Positions 1 through 6,321 of a DNA stretch of 8,456 nt are shown piece after piece; position 1 is the stretch's first letter, and each line of letters starts with the position of its first letter. The notes below the pieces were generated by a model that saw only the letters and a program-made list of their open reading frames with translations, searched no databases and was not told the origin of the DNA. This stretch comes from Spirochaetales bacterium (GTDB lineage Bacteria > Spirochaetota > Spirochaetia > DSM-27196 > PWMO01): positions 1-8,456 of the forward strand of contig SLTF01000129.1 of NCBI GenBank assembly GCA_007130025.1, read 5' to 3'. The position numbers were made by a program, and so were the translations under genes.

Positions 1-59
1 AGATAGTCACGCCGCTGGGCAAGGAGCACGAGTATTTGCCGAAGTTCGCCCTGGCGTGA
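1..59 (+). CDS. Probable 3' end of an upstream gene (partial)
   Basis: Reading from base 3 in the plus direction gives an open stretch of 18 codons ending at a TGA at 57-59, with a C-terminus that reads ...TPLGKEHEYLPKFALA. The composition (charged, then a short hydrophobic end) looks like a normal protein tail, and the gene would be co-directional with mtlD, about 110 bp upstream of it. The piece is too short to assign to a family. The reading frame could also be a chance open stretch, since GC-rich DNA has few stops. Confidence 0.35.
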   Translation, partial: IVTPLGKEHEYLPKFALA

Positions 60-90
60 TCGCAGCAGGTAGGCCGGTGATTATGGGGTG

Positions 91-127
91 CGTGGCAGTT
101 TCACCAAGCTTTGAGGCAGTTGCCACG
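91..127 (+). repeat. Inverted repeat between the upstream gene and mtlD; possible terminator or operator
   Basis: CGTGGCA (91-97) is the exact reverse complement of TGCCACG (121-127). Two G-T wobbles and one T-A pair extend the stem inward to 10 pairs (91-100 with 118-127), leaving a 17-nt loop. The bases after it are only mildly T-rich and are not a clean T-run, so it is a weak intrinsic terminator for the gene ending at 59. Because it ends 7 bp before the -35 box of the mtlD promoter, it could instead be an operator. The symmetry is seen directly; the role is inferred. Confidence 0.4.
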
Positions 128-133
128 GTATGC

Positions 134-162
134 TTGTTCCCGTTCCCCCGGGCCGCTATAGT
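134..162 (+). promoter_or_regulatory. Sigma70-like promoter of mtlD, leaderless type
   Basis: A -35 element TTGTTC (134-139) and a -10 element TATAGT (157-162) are separated by exactly 17 bp. The mtlD ATG at 169 starts 6 nt after the -10 box, which is where transcription would be expected to begin, so the message would have no 5' leader. No Shine-Dalgarno sequence is visible before this ATG, which agrees with leaderless translation. The alternative is that this match is fortuitous and that the real promoter lies further upstream, with start selection not relying on a Shine-Dalgarno sequence. Confidence 0.5.
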
Positions 163-168
163 GGCTGC

Positions 169-1350
169 ATGCAGCATCTGGTTCAGTTTGGAGCGGGAAA
201 CATCGGCCGCTCATTCATCGGCGCGCTCTTCGCTCAGGCGGGCTGGAAGGTTACCTTTGTGGACGTGGACGAGCGGGTTGTACACGAACTCGCCCGACGC
301 GGCGGTTACCCCGTTGTGGTCAAGCACCCCGATGGTCGCGACGAACGACGTGAGGTCTCAGGGGTTACCGCGATCAACGGGAGAGACGGCGGAGCGGTGA
401 CCACCGCGGTGCGTTCCGCGGATCTCATGGCTACCTCGGTGGGGAAGCAGGCCCTGCCCCACGTGTTGCGCGCAATTGCCGAGGGGCTCCGCGCCCGCGA
501 AGCGCCGCTGGATCTCATCCTTGCGGAGAACCTGCGTGACGGCGCCGCCTTCGCGCGGTCCGTTCTGCTCGCCGCCTTGACCAACCGTCCCGATCTGGTC
601 GAGACGGTGGGCCTGGTGGAAACCAGCATTGGGAAGATGGTCCCGCTGATGAGCGAAGCCGACCGCAGCGCCGATCCGCTGCAGGTCTTTGCCGAGCCCT
701 ACAACACCCTTATCCTCGACCGCCACGGATTCCTGGGGCCAATCCCCGATGTGGCCGGCGTCCAGCTCGTCGATACCATCGCCGCCTACGTCGACCGAAA
801 GCTCTTCATTCACAATATGGGTCACGCCGCGGCGGCCTACCTGGGGTTTCGGGCGAATCCGCATACCACGCTGCTCCCCGACGCATTGGAGCCGGTTCGC
901 GACGTGGTCCGCGCGGCAATGCTGCAGGCGGCAGCTGCGCTGGCTTCCGCCTACCCGCAGGATCTGACCCTCCCCGACCTGCACGCCCATGTCGATGACC
1001 TTCTGTTCCGCTTCGGGAATCGCGCGCTGGGAGACACGGTCTATCGGGTTGGGCGCGATTTGCCGAGAAAACTGCACAAGAGCGATCGCATGGTGGGTGC
1101 CCTGCTCCTGGCCGCGGCACATACCATGCCGAGCGATCGCATCGTGGAGGCAACCGAAGCGGCGCTCTCATTCGACGGGCGCGACGAATCGGGCCGCCCG
1201 TACGAACCCGACGCTGTCTTCCGGGCGGAGGTACTCTCTCGCGGAATGGATGCCGTCATCAGTGAGACCTGCGGTCTCGACGAGACGGTTCCCGAGGAGC
1301 GGCGTGTCGCCGACCTGCTTCGCCGTGCGGCCGCCTCCAGTCATGCATGA
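169..1350 (+). CDS. mtlD: Mannitol-1-phosphate 5-dehydrogenase family protein
   Basis: This is a cytosolic NAD-dependent polyol dehydrogenase of the long-chain mannitol dehydrogenase family, expected to interconvert mannitol 1-phosphate and fructose 6-phosphate. It is 393 residues long, close to the roughly 380 usual for MtlD. The N-terminus carries the dinucleotide-binding glycine motif GAGNIGR (residues 8-14), followed by an acidic strand end (VDVDE) typical of NAD preference. The family catalytic signature K-x4-N-x2-H is present as KLFIHNMGH (K211, N216, H219). A further conserved block, RFGNRALGDTVYRVGRDLPR, followed by KLHKSDR, matches the MtlD C-terminal domain. The ATG at 169 was chosen because the Rossmann strand begins at once after it; an in-frame ATG at 130 would add 13 unrelated residues and lie upstream of the likely promoter. 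No mannitol PTS gene is nearby, so the exact polyol substrate is unproven. The 3' end overlaps the next gene by 4 nt. Confidence 0.85.
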   Translation: MQHLVQFGAGNIGRSFIGALFAQAGWKVTFVDVDERVVHELARRGGYPVVVKHPDGRDERREVSGVTAINGRDGGAVTTAVRSADLMATSVGKQALPHVLRAIAEGLRAREAPLDLILAENLRDGAAFARSVLLAALTNRPDLVETVGLVETSIGKMVPLMSEADRSADPLQVFAEPYNTLILDRHGFLGPIPDVAGVQLVDTIAAYVDRKLFIHNMGHAAAAYLGFRANPHTTLLPDALEPVRDVVRAAMLQAAAALASAYPQDLTLPDLHAHVDDLLFRFGNRALGDTVYRVGRDLPRKLHKSDRMVGALLLAAAHTMPSDRIVEATEAALSFDGRDESGRPYEPDAVFRAEVLSRGMDAVISETCGLDETVPEERRVADLLRRAAASSHA

Positions 1351-2024
1351 ACCGCATCGATCAGGGCAGCTGCCCCTACCTGCCCAATCGTCGCTGGGTC
1401 AGCCACGCATTTGCCGCCGGTCAGCTGACCGGGGAGGTGTACGAGTCGCTGATTAACGAGGGCTGGCGGCGCAGCGGCTCGATCTTTTACCGAAACTGCT
1501 GCCCGGCCTGCTCGCTCTGCATTCCCATCAGGGTTCCCGTGTCCGAGTTCTCCATGAGCGATTCCCAGCGCAGGGTGATGCGCAGAAACCGCGATGTCGA
1601 AGTCAGTTACCACGAAATCGCACCCGACGAAGCGATCTGGCAGCTCTACCGAACCTATCAGCGCGAGCGTCACGGCCGCGGAGCCGAGGACGGCGAATCG
1701 TGGGAATCGTACGTGAAGTTTCTGGGCGAGTCCCCCGTTCCCACGATGGTGATGCGGTACACGGTGGGAGATGAGCTGATTGGCGCCGGTTGGATTGATC
1801 TGCTGCCCGAGGGGATCTCGAGCGTCTATTTTGCCTACGATCCCCGCCACGCCTCGCGAAGTCCGGGCACCCTCTCCGCCCTGCACGAGCTGCGGTTTGC
1901 GTCCGAGCTCGGCAGGGAGTGGTACTACCTGGGCTTCTTTGTGCCCGGCTGCCCGTCGATGTCGTACAAGGCGCGCTTCCGGCCGTATGAGCTGCTCATC
2001 GACGGCCGGTGGTACCGCTGGTAA
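1347..2024 (+). CDS. bpt: Aspartate/glutamate leucyl- or arginyl-tRNA-protein transferase (Bpt/Ate family)
   Basis: This cytosolic enzyme of the N-degron pathway moves an amino acid from aminoacyl-tRNA to proteins with N-terminal Asp or Glu. Bacterial Bpt adds Leu, creating a ClpS/ClpAP degron. It has 225 residues, slightly short for the usual 230-250. The ATE N-terminal domain shows CPYL (C9), the aromatic-basic segment FYRNCCPACSLCIPIR (about 47-62) with C51, C52, C55 and C58, and MRRNRD (78-83). The C-terminal domain shows SPGTLSALHE (172-181), YYLGFFVPGCPSMSYKARF (193-211) and YELLIDGRW, all family hallmarks. The start ATG overlaps the mtlD stop (ATGA), and no clear Shine-Dalgarno sequence precedes it, so translation is probably coupled to mtlD by reinitiation. 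Whether Leu or Arg is transferred cannot be read from the sequence. The pairing with a polyol dehydrogenase has no obvious metabolic logic. Confidence 0.9.
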   Translation: MNRIDQGSCPYLPNRRWVSHAFAAGQLTGEVYESLINEGWRRSGSIFYRNCCPACSLCIPIRVPVSEFSMSDSQRRVMRRNRDVEVSYHEIAPDEAIWQLYRTYQRERHGRGAEDGESWESYVKFLGESPVPTMVMRYTVGDELIGAGWIDLLPEGISSVYFAYDPRHASRSPGTLSALHELRFASELGREWYYLGFFVPGCPSMSYKARFRPYELLIDGRWYRW

Positions 2025-2059
2025 TCACGCCGCGGCGGCAATCGCAGTAACGCCGGGGT

Positions 2060-3340
2060 TCACGCGCCGAGGCAGCGGTCGAGTTCGCCGATGATGTCGT
2101 CAATGTGCTCGATGCCAATGGAGAGCCGCACCATCTCCGGTGGAACCCCGGCCGTGCGCTGCTGATCTTCACTCATCTGCGAGTGCGTGGTGCTCGCCGG
2201 ATGAATCGCGAGGCTCTTTGCATCACCGACGTTGGCCACGTGGGAGAACAGCTCCAGCGAGTTGATGAACTTCTCACCGGCGGGGCGACCGCCCTTGATG
2301 CCAAACACCACCATGCCGCCGAAACCCTTGGTAAGGTACTTCTTGGCGTGGGCGTGGGTTGGGTGGCCGGGCAGACCGGGATAGTTCACCCACTCCACAT
2401 TGGGGTGGTTCGCCAGATGCTTCGCGACCGCGAGAGCGTTTTCGCTGTGACGCTCCATGCGCAGCGGAAGCGTTTCCAGGCCCTGCAGAAACATCCACGC
2501 GTTGTCCGGCGCAATTGCGGCACCGAGGTTCCGAAGCGGAACCACCCGCATCCGCAGGATGTAGGCGATGGGGCTCAAGGGGCCGAGGTCGTGCGCGAAG
2601 CGCAGTCCGTGGTAGCTTCCGTCGGGCTGGTTCATGGTGGTGAACTTGGGATCGGTCCAGTCGAAGCGTCCCGCGTCGACGACGATTCCTCCAATTCCCG
2701 TCCCGTGCCCGCCCATCCACTTGGTCAACGAGTTCACCACGATATCCGCGCCGTGGTCGATGGTGCGAAGCAGGGCCGGGGTGGTGAAGGTTGCGTCAAC
2801 GATCAGCGGGAGACGGTTGTTGTGCGCGATGTCGGCAATTGCCGCAATGTCGGGCACGCTCAGCGCCGGGTTTCCGATGGTCTCCAGAAAGACCGCACGC
2901 GTCTTTTCATTGATTGCACCCTTGATGGCGGCGAGATCAAGTGGATCAACGAAGCGAACCCGAATCCCGTAGTTGGGCAGGATATCGTTGAACATGGTGA
3001 AGGTGCCGCCGTAGAGGTGGCTGCTGGAGACCACCTCGTCGCCGGCCACGCAGATGTTGAGAATGGAATAGAAGATGGCGGACGTTCCCGACGCCACCGC
3101 CAGGGCGGCGGCCCCACCCTCCAACGCGGCAACCCGCTGCTCAAGCACATCCTGCGTGGGGTTCATGATGCGGGTGTATATGTAGCCGAGCTCCTTCAGC
3201 GCGAAGAGGTTCGCGGCGTGCTCGGTATCGCGAAACAGGTAGGCGGTGGTCCGGTTGATGGGCACGCCGCGGCTGGGGTTATCCTGCGTGGCCACCTGGC
3301 CGGCGTGCAGGGCAAGAGTCTCAAGTCGGTAATCACTCAT
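2060..3340 (-). CDS. metY: O-acetylhomoserine aminocarboxypropyltransferase (O-acetylhomoserine sulfhydrylase)
   Basis: This cytosolic PLP enzyme of the Cys/Met metabolism family makes homocysteine and acetate from O-acetylhomoserine and sulfide, the direct-sulfhydrylation route to methionine; some members also accept O-acetylserine or methanethiol. It is 426 residues long, the standard MetY length. Visible landmarks are the N-terminal LETLALHAGQ, the phosphate-contacting YTRIMNPT (55-62), SGTSA (84-88), the SSHLYGGT block (106-113), VDATF with the PLP-ring Asp at 182, and the Schiff-base Lys at 207 in VNSLTKWMGGHGTGIGG. The C-terminal half ends in the family motif VRLSIGIEHIDDI. The ATG at 3340 is preceded by GGAG with 6-nt spacing. 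It is the last gene of the minus-strand array, 62 bp after cysK, with a tandem heptamer filling its leader. It converges on bpt with 35 bp between stops. It is distinguished from cystathionine gamma-synthase by length and by the MetY-specific central insert. Confidence 0.93.
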   Translation of the reverse strand: MSDYRLETLALHAGQVATQDNPSRGVPINRTTAYLFRDTEHAANLFALKELGYIYTRIMNPTQDVLEQRVAALEGGAAALAVASGTSAIFYSILNICVAGDEVVSSSHLYGGTFTMFNDILPNYGIRVRFVDPLDLAAIKGAINEKTRAVFLETIGNPALSVPDIAAIADIAHNNRLPLIVDATFTTPALLRTIDHGADIVVNSLTKWMGGHGTGIGGIVVDAGRFDWTDPKFTTMNQPDGSYHGLRFAHDLGPLSPIAYILRMRVVPLRNLGAAIAPDNAWMFLQGLETLPLRMERHSENALAVAKHLANHPNVEWVNYPGLPGHPTHAHAKKYLTKGFGGMVVFGIKGGRPAGEKFINSLELFSHVANVGDAKSLAIHPASTTHSQMSEDQQRTAGVPPEMVRLSIGIEHIDDIIGELDRCLGA

Positions 3341-3346
3341 CGGTTA

Positions 3347-3350
3347 CTCC
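3347..3350 (-). promoter_or_regulatory. Shine-Dalgarno sequence of metY
   Basis: On the minus strand the leader reads AACAAGGAGTAACCGATG: GGAG sits 6 nt before the metY ATG. The last AA of the adjoining tandem repeat extends the motif to AAGGAG. This fixes the start at 3340 and places the ribosome-binding site immediately next to the repeat. Confidence 0.75.
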
Positions 3351-3380
3351 TTGTTGGTTGTTGGTTGTTGGTTGTTGGTT
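3351..3380 (-). repeat. Heptanucleotide tandem repeat, 4.3 perfect copies, in the metY leader
   Basis: The plus strand holds four exact copies of TTGTTGG followed by TT, 30 bp with no mismatch. In the metY message it reads as CCAACAA units: only A and C, hence unlikely to fold, and ending directly at the AAGGAG ribosome-binding site. It occupies about half of the 62-bp cysK-metY gap. Perfect short repeats of this kind can change copy number by replication slippage. Here a change would alter leader length but no reading frame. The template (plus) strand has four GG pairs separated by 5-nt TTGTT loops, which could in principle form a weak two-layer G-quadruplex. Confidence 0.95.
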
Positions 3381-3402
3381 CGATTCGCGGTGCCCGCATG
3401 AT

Positions 3403-4308
3403 CTATTCATACAGCCAGGTGCTCAGATAGCGCTCTCCGGAGTCACAGACCACGGTTACGATGACCCGTCCCTCGTTTTCGCTTTTGCGCGCGAGTTCCA
3501 GCGCGGCCCACACGTTGGCGGCGGCGGAAATCCCACCGAGAATCCCTTCCTCGCACGCCAGGCGGCGTGCGGTAGTTCCCGCGTCCTCTGCGCTGACAAC
3601 CATCACCTCATCAACCAGCGACCGGTCGAGAGTACGAGGGATGAAGCCCGCGCCAATACCCTGAATGCGGTGCGGGCCGGGAGCACCGCCGGAGAGTACC
3701 GGTGACGCGTCGGGTTCAACGGCGACGGCGCGGAACTCGGGCTTGAGTTCCTTGATCCGTCGTGCGACACCGGTAATGGTGCCGCCGGTACCGACGCCGG
3801 CAACGAAGACATCCACGCGACCTTCGGTGTCGCGCCAGATCTCTTCCGCGGTGGTGCGGTAGTGAATATCCGGGTTGGCCGGGTTCTCAAACTGCCGGGT
3901 GAGGTGGGCACCGGGGGTCGCGTGCACGATTCGTTCGGCTTCCTCCACCGCTCCGCGCATTCCCTCGGCGCCCGGGGTCAACACCAGTTCCGCTCCAAAC
4001 GCGCTCAGAAGCCGTCTTCGCTCCACGCTCATGGTGTCGGGCATGGTAAGCACCACGCGATAGCCCTTGGCCGCCCCCAGAAAGGCCAGCGCGATACCGG
4101 TGTTACCGCTGGTGGCCTCGACGATTGTGCCACCGGGCTTCAGGGCCCCGGACTGCTCAGCCGCCTCGATCATCGCCTTACCGATCCGGTCCTTCACGCT
4201 GGACAGAGGATTGTGTGATTCGAGCTTCACCCAGACTTCCGCACCGGTCCCCTCGGCCATTCGCGAAAGCCGCACCATCGGCGTATTTCCTACCAGATCC
4301 GACAACAT
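3403..4308 (-). CDS. cysK: Cysteine synthase (O-acetylserine sulfhydrylase), CysK type
   Basis: This cytosolic PLP enzyme forms cysteine from O-acetylserine and sulfide, the last step of sulfur assimilation. It has 301 residues, with a slightly short N-terminus compared with the roughly 310-325 of typical CysK. The protein opens with DLVGNTPMVRLSR; the Schiff-base Lys is K39 in SSVKDRIG; the substrate loop TSGNTG is at 66-71; the PLP-phosphate loop GVGTGGT is at 171-177; and the conserved C-terminal CDSGERYLS is near the end. The segment MPDTMSVERRRLLSAFGAEL (89-108) matches CysK more than the thiosulfate-using CysM or cystathionine beta-synthase. It begins 31 bp after the ATPase stop. The Shine-Dalgarno region is weak (GGTGGG about 6-11 nt upstream, no GGAG). 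It can be co-transcribed with the transporter, with the promoter at 4337-4365 as an alternative entry. Confidence 0.93.
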   Translation of the reverse strand: MLSDLVGNTPMVRLSRMAEGTGAEVWVKLESHNPLSSVKDRIGKAMIEAAEQSGALKPGGTIVEATSGNTGIALAFLGAAKGYRVVLTMPDTMSVERRRLLSAFGAELVLTPGAEGMRGAVEEAERIVHATPGAHLTRQFENPANPDIHYRTTAEEIWRDTEGRVDVFVAGVGTGGTITGVARRIKELKPEFRAVAVEPDASPVLSGGAPGPHRIQGIGAGFIPRTLDRSLVDEVMVVSAEDAGTTARRLACEEGILGGISAAANVWAALELARKSENEGRVIVTVVCDSGERYLSTWLYE

Positions 4309-4329
4309 ACCGTTCCCACCATTCTTTAG

Positions 4330-4337
4330 TTACGTAA
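4330..4337. other. TTACGTAA palindrome just upstream of cysK
   Basis: This perfect 8-bp palindrome lies in the 31-bp gap between the ATPase gene and cysK, in a locally AT-rich patch that stands out from the GC-rich surroundings. It falls right after the possible -10 box of the cysK promoter, around the expected start of transcription, where a repressor site would act. The symmetry is seen; the operator role is a guess, and an 8-bp palindrome can arise by chance. Confidence 0.25.
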
Positions 4338-4365
4338 ATCTACTGTCTTAGTTGAGTTTCTGCAA
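4337..4365 (-). promoter_or_regulatory. Possible internal promoter for cysK-metY
   Basis: On the minus strand, TTGCAG (4365-4360) and TAGATT (4342-4337) are separated by 17 bp and resemble -35 and -10 boxes (about 3/6 and 4/6 matches to consensus). The site overlaps the last codons of the ATPase gene and would start transcription roughly 20-25 nt before the cysK ATG. The AT-rich patch (4321-4345) supports it. The match is modest, so readthrough from the transporter operon may be the only source of cysK message. Confidence 0.35.
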
Positions 4366-5494
4366 GCCCCTCGGAGCCGTTTCTCGGAAAGCAGTGGATC
4401 CGGTGCGGAGGGAGCTGAAGCTGAACCGTTCGCGACGGTTCGTGCCACGCCGGCATCCCGAGACCGGAATCCGGAGAACCGCCGGTCCCATGAGTGCCGT
4501 CCGGATCCGTGATCAGCACATCCAGCTCCACCCCACTCTCAAGCGCAACCCGGCAGCGTATGCGCATCCCCATGGAAATGCGGCGCAGCACGGTTGCCGG
4601 AACCCGGTTGTTGCCCTCGGGAGCCGGTTGGTCGCCGGGGGCGATCCGGATCGCCTCTGGCCGGACGCTCATCCAGACCGGCCCATCGGGGAGATTGGGG
4701 GCAGAAACCGCGAAGTGGCCGTAATTGGTTTTGACGATGGAGGCGCCACGGCTGCTCAGGGTGCCGGCAATCAGATTTCGGTTGCCAAAGAACTCAGCCA
4801 CGCGACGGGTTGCCGGTCTGTCATAAAACTGCGCGGGAGGCCCTGCCTGTTGAACCTGCCCGTCGAACAGCAGTGCAATGCGATCGGCAAGAAGCACCGC
4901 CTCTTCCTGATCGTGGGTCACAAAGATGATCGTGACGTCGAGGCTCTGCTTGAGCGAGAGAACGAGCTCGCGCATCTCATCGCGCAGATGGGCGTCGAGG
5001 CTCGAGAACGGTTCATCAAGCAGCAGAACCTGCGGTTGCACCACCAGCGCCCGTGCCAGCGCGACGCGCTGCCGTTGACCACCCGAAAGCTGGGAGGGCC
5101 GTCGCGTCTCAAGCCCCTCGAGGCGCATGAGCGCAATCATGCGACGCACTTCCCCGGCGATTTCGGCGGACGGTCGCTTGCGCATGGTCAATCCAAACGC
5201 GATATTCCGGCTGACGTTCATGAAGGGAAAGAGCAAATGATTCTGAAATACCATGACTGCGTCCCGACGCTCGGCCGGAACCGCGGTAACGTCGCGATCA
5301 CCAAATCGTATCATGCCCCGATCGGACGGAAGCAGACCGGCGATCAGTTTCAGCAGGGTGGTCTTCCCGCATCCCGACGGTCCCAACAGGGCTACCAGCT
5401 CTCCCGGCTCGGCTGTCAAGGATACCGCGTCAACGGCGGGTCGGTCCGTGCCGGGGTAGGTGTAGGTGACGTCTTCGAGTCCGACGCGGATCAC
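4340..5494 (-). CDS. ABC transporter ATP-binding protein with C-terminal TOBE-like region
   Basis: This is the cytoplasmic ATPase that powers the importer formed with the two permeases next to it. It is 384 residues long. The nucleotide-binding domain (about 1-235) has all motifs intact: Walker A GPSGCGKTT (38-46), Q-loop Q84, signature LSGGQ (136-140), Walker B VLLLDE (156-161), D-loop SSLD, and switch His 194 in VTHDQEEA. The C-terminal part (about 250-370, with VWMSVRPEAIRI) looks like the TOBE-type extension of PotA, FbpC and CysA-like subunits. It starts at GTG, 4 nt overlapping the permease stop (GTGA), with GGAGG 4 nt upstream (5499-5503). Length and TOBE region differ from E. coli YnjD, a short ATPase without this extension. 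The substrate cannot be deduced from this subunit. The last 15 residues after CFPR look unconserved. Confidence 0.93.
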   Translation of the reverse strand: MIRVGLEDVTYTYPGTDRPAVDAVSLTAEPGELVALLGPSGCGKTTLLKLIAGLLPSDRGMIRFGDRDVTAVPAERRDAVMVFQNHLLFPFMNVSRNIAFGLTMRKRPSAEIAGEVRRMIALMRLEGLETRRPSQLSGGQRQRVALARALVVQPQVLLLDEPFSSLDAHLRDEMRELVLSLKQSLDVTIIFVTHDQEEAVLLADRIALLFDGQVQQAGPPAQFYDRPATRRVAEFFGNRNLIAGTLSSRGASIVKTNYGHFAVSAPNLPDGPVWMSVRPEAIRIAPGDQPAPEGNNRVPATVLRRISMGMRIRCRVALESGVELDVLITDPDGTHGTGGSPDSGLGMPAWHEPSRTVQLQLPPHRIHCFPRNGSEGLAETQLRQ

Positions 5495-6321
5495 ACGCCC
5501 TCCAATCCCGAGACGCCGGCCGAGCGTCCACCGAGCATCCGTGCACTGACAACCAGAATCAGCAGGGCCGGGGCCAGAAACAGCAGGGAAACGGCACCGG
5601 TCATCGCGTGGTCACCTGCGGTCACAAAGGCGAAAAGCAGCACCGGAAGGGTAATGATCCGACCGCCGCCAACCAGAAGGGTGAGCGCGTACTGACTCCA
5701 TGAAATGAGAAACACAAACAGGGCACCCGTTACCACGCCCGGCAGAACCGCCGGAACCGTAACGTGGAGAAGGGTTTCCCACCGCGAGGCCCCCAGGCTA
5801 CGGGCCTGTTGCTCGTATTCGGGATCGTAGGCCGAGAATACCGCGCGCATGACCATCACCATATACGGAAGCGCCGGCAGCAGGTGGGCCACTACCACCC
5901 CGCCCAGGGTTGCCGAGATACCCGCCCGAATCAACACTACCTGCACCCCCATGATGACCGCAAGCGCGGGGACGATCAGCGGCGCAAACACAAGGGCCTC
6001 GGCAAACCGCTTTCCGCGAAACCGGTAGAGCCCAAGTGCCCGCCCCGCCGGAACTCCCAGCGGCACCGAGACCGCGGTGGTGGCCAGTGCAATGATGACG
6101 CTGTTTCGGGTGGCCTCCGCGACGCGGGAAGCCGGCGACGCCAGATAGCGCCAGGATCGCAGCGACCACTGCTCGGGCAGCAGCCGCGGAAACCACCACC
6201 CCCCGCTGAGCGACCAGATGACCAGCGGAATCGCGGGTAGCAGAACGGCGATCACTATTCCCGCGATCACCACCGTATGCATCGCCCTGATGCGGTCGCG
6301 CGGCGCACGCCACTCATCCAT
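5491..6321 (-). CDS. ABC transporter permease, second subunit (ThiP/PotC/YnjC-like C-terminal half)
   Basis: This inner-membrane channel subunit of a binding-protein-dependent importer has 276 residues. Six hydrophobic segments are visible, roughly at 15-37, 73-93, 108-131, 138-160, 196-218 and 240-260. The cytoplasmic EAA loop that docks on the ATPase is at about 169-196: YEQQARSLGASRWETLLHVT then VPAVLPGV. The segment SWSQYALTLLVGGGRIITLP resembles the matching region in the second half of YnjC-type permeases. The ATG at 6321 is preferred because GGAG (6329-6332) lies 7 nt before it; a GTG one codon upstream (6324) is possible. It overlaps the first permease by 8 nt and the ATPase by 4 nt, so the two permeases and the ATPase are translationally linked. 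Confidence 0.9.
   Translation of the reverse strand: MDEWRAPRDRIRAMHTVVIAGIVIAVLLPAIPLVIWSLSGGWWFPRLLPEQWSLRSWRYLASPASRVAEATRNSVIIALATTAVSVPLGVPAGRALGLYRFRGKRFAEALVFAPLIVPALAVIMGVQVVLIRAGISATLGGVVVAHLLPALPYMVMVMRAVFSAYDPEYEQQARSLGASRWETLLHVTVPAVLPGVVTGALFVFLISWSQYALTLLVGGGRIITLPVLLFAFVTAGDHAMTGAVSLLFLAPALLILVVSARMLGGRSAGVSGLEGV

Noticed and set aside
130..168. Earlier mtlD start at ATG 130
   Set aside because: It would add 13 residues ahead of the Rossmann fold, would lie upstream of the likely promoter, and has no Shine-Dalgarno sequence.
358..1122. Minus-strand open frame of 254 codons within mtlD
   Set aside because: It is a shadow of mtlD: low-complexity Arg/Gly/His-rich product and no family resemblance.
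1081..1145. Two AGCGATCGCAT copies about 52 bp apart, resembling the cyanobacterial HIP1 octamer GCGATCGC
   Set aside because: Both encode the same residues (SDR followed by M or I and V) in mtlD, and I noticed no others in the window, so this is codon coincidence and not a HIP1 signature.
2105..3430. Long plus-strand open frame (441 codons) opposite metY
   Set aside because: It mirrors the metY gene, which has full family motifs. The translated protein has no recognisable domain, and long antisense frames are expected from GC-rich codon use. It also runs through the heptamer repeat.
4423..4441. Hairpin GAACCGT-5 nt-ACGGTTC near the end of the ATPase gene
   Set aside because: It is inside coding sequence, about 80 bp before the stop, and has no T-run on the minus strand, so it is not a convincing terminator.
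4352..5695. Long plus-strand open frame (447 codons) opposite the ATPase and second permease
   Set aside because: It lies antisense to genes with intact motifs and crosses their boundary; its composition looks like back-translated sequence, with no domain.
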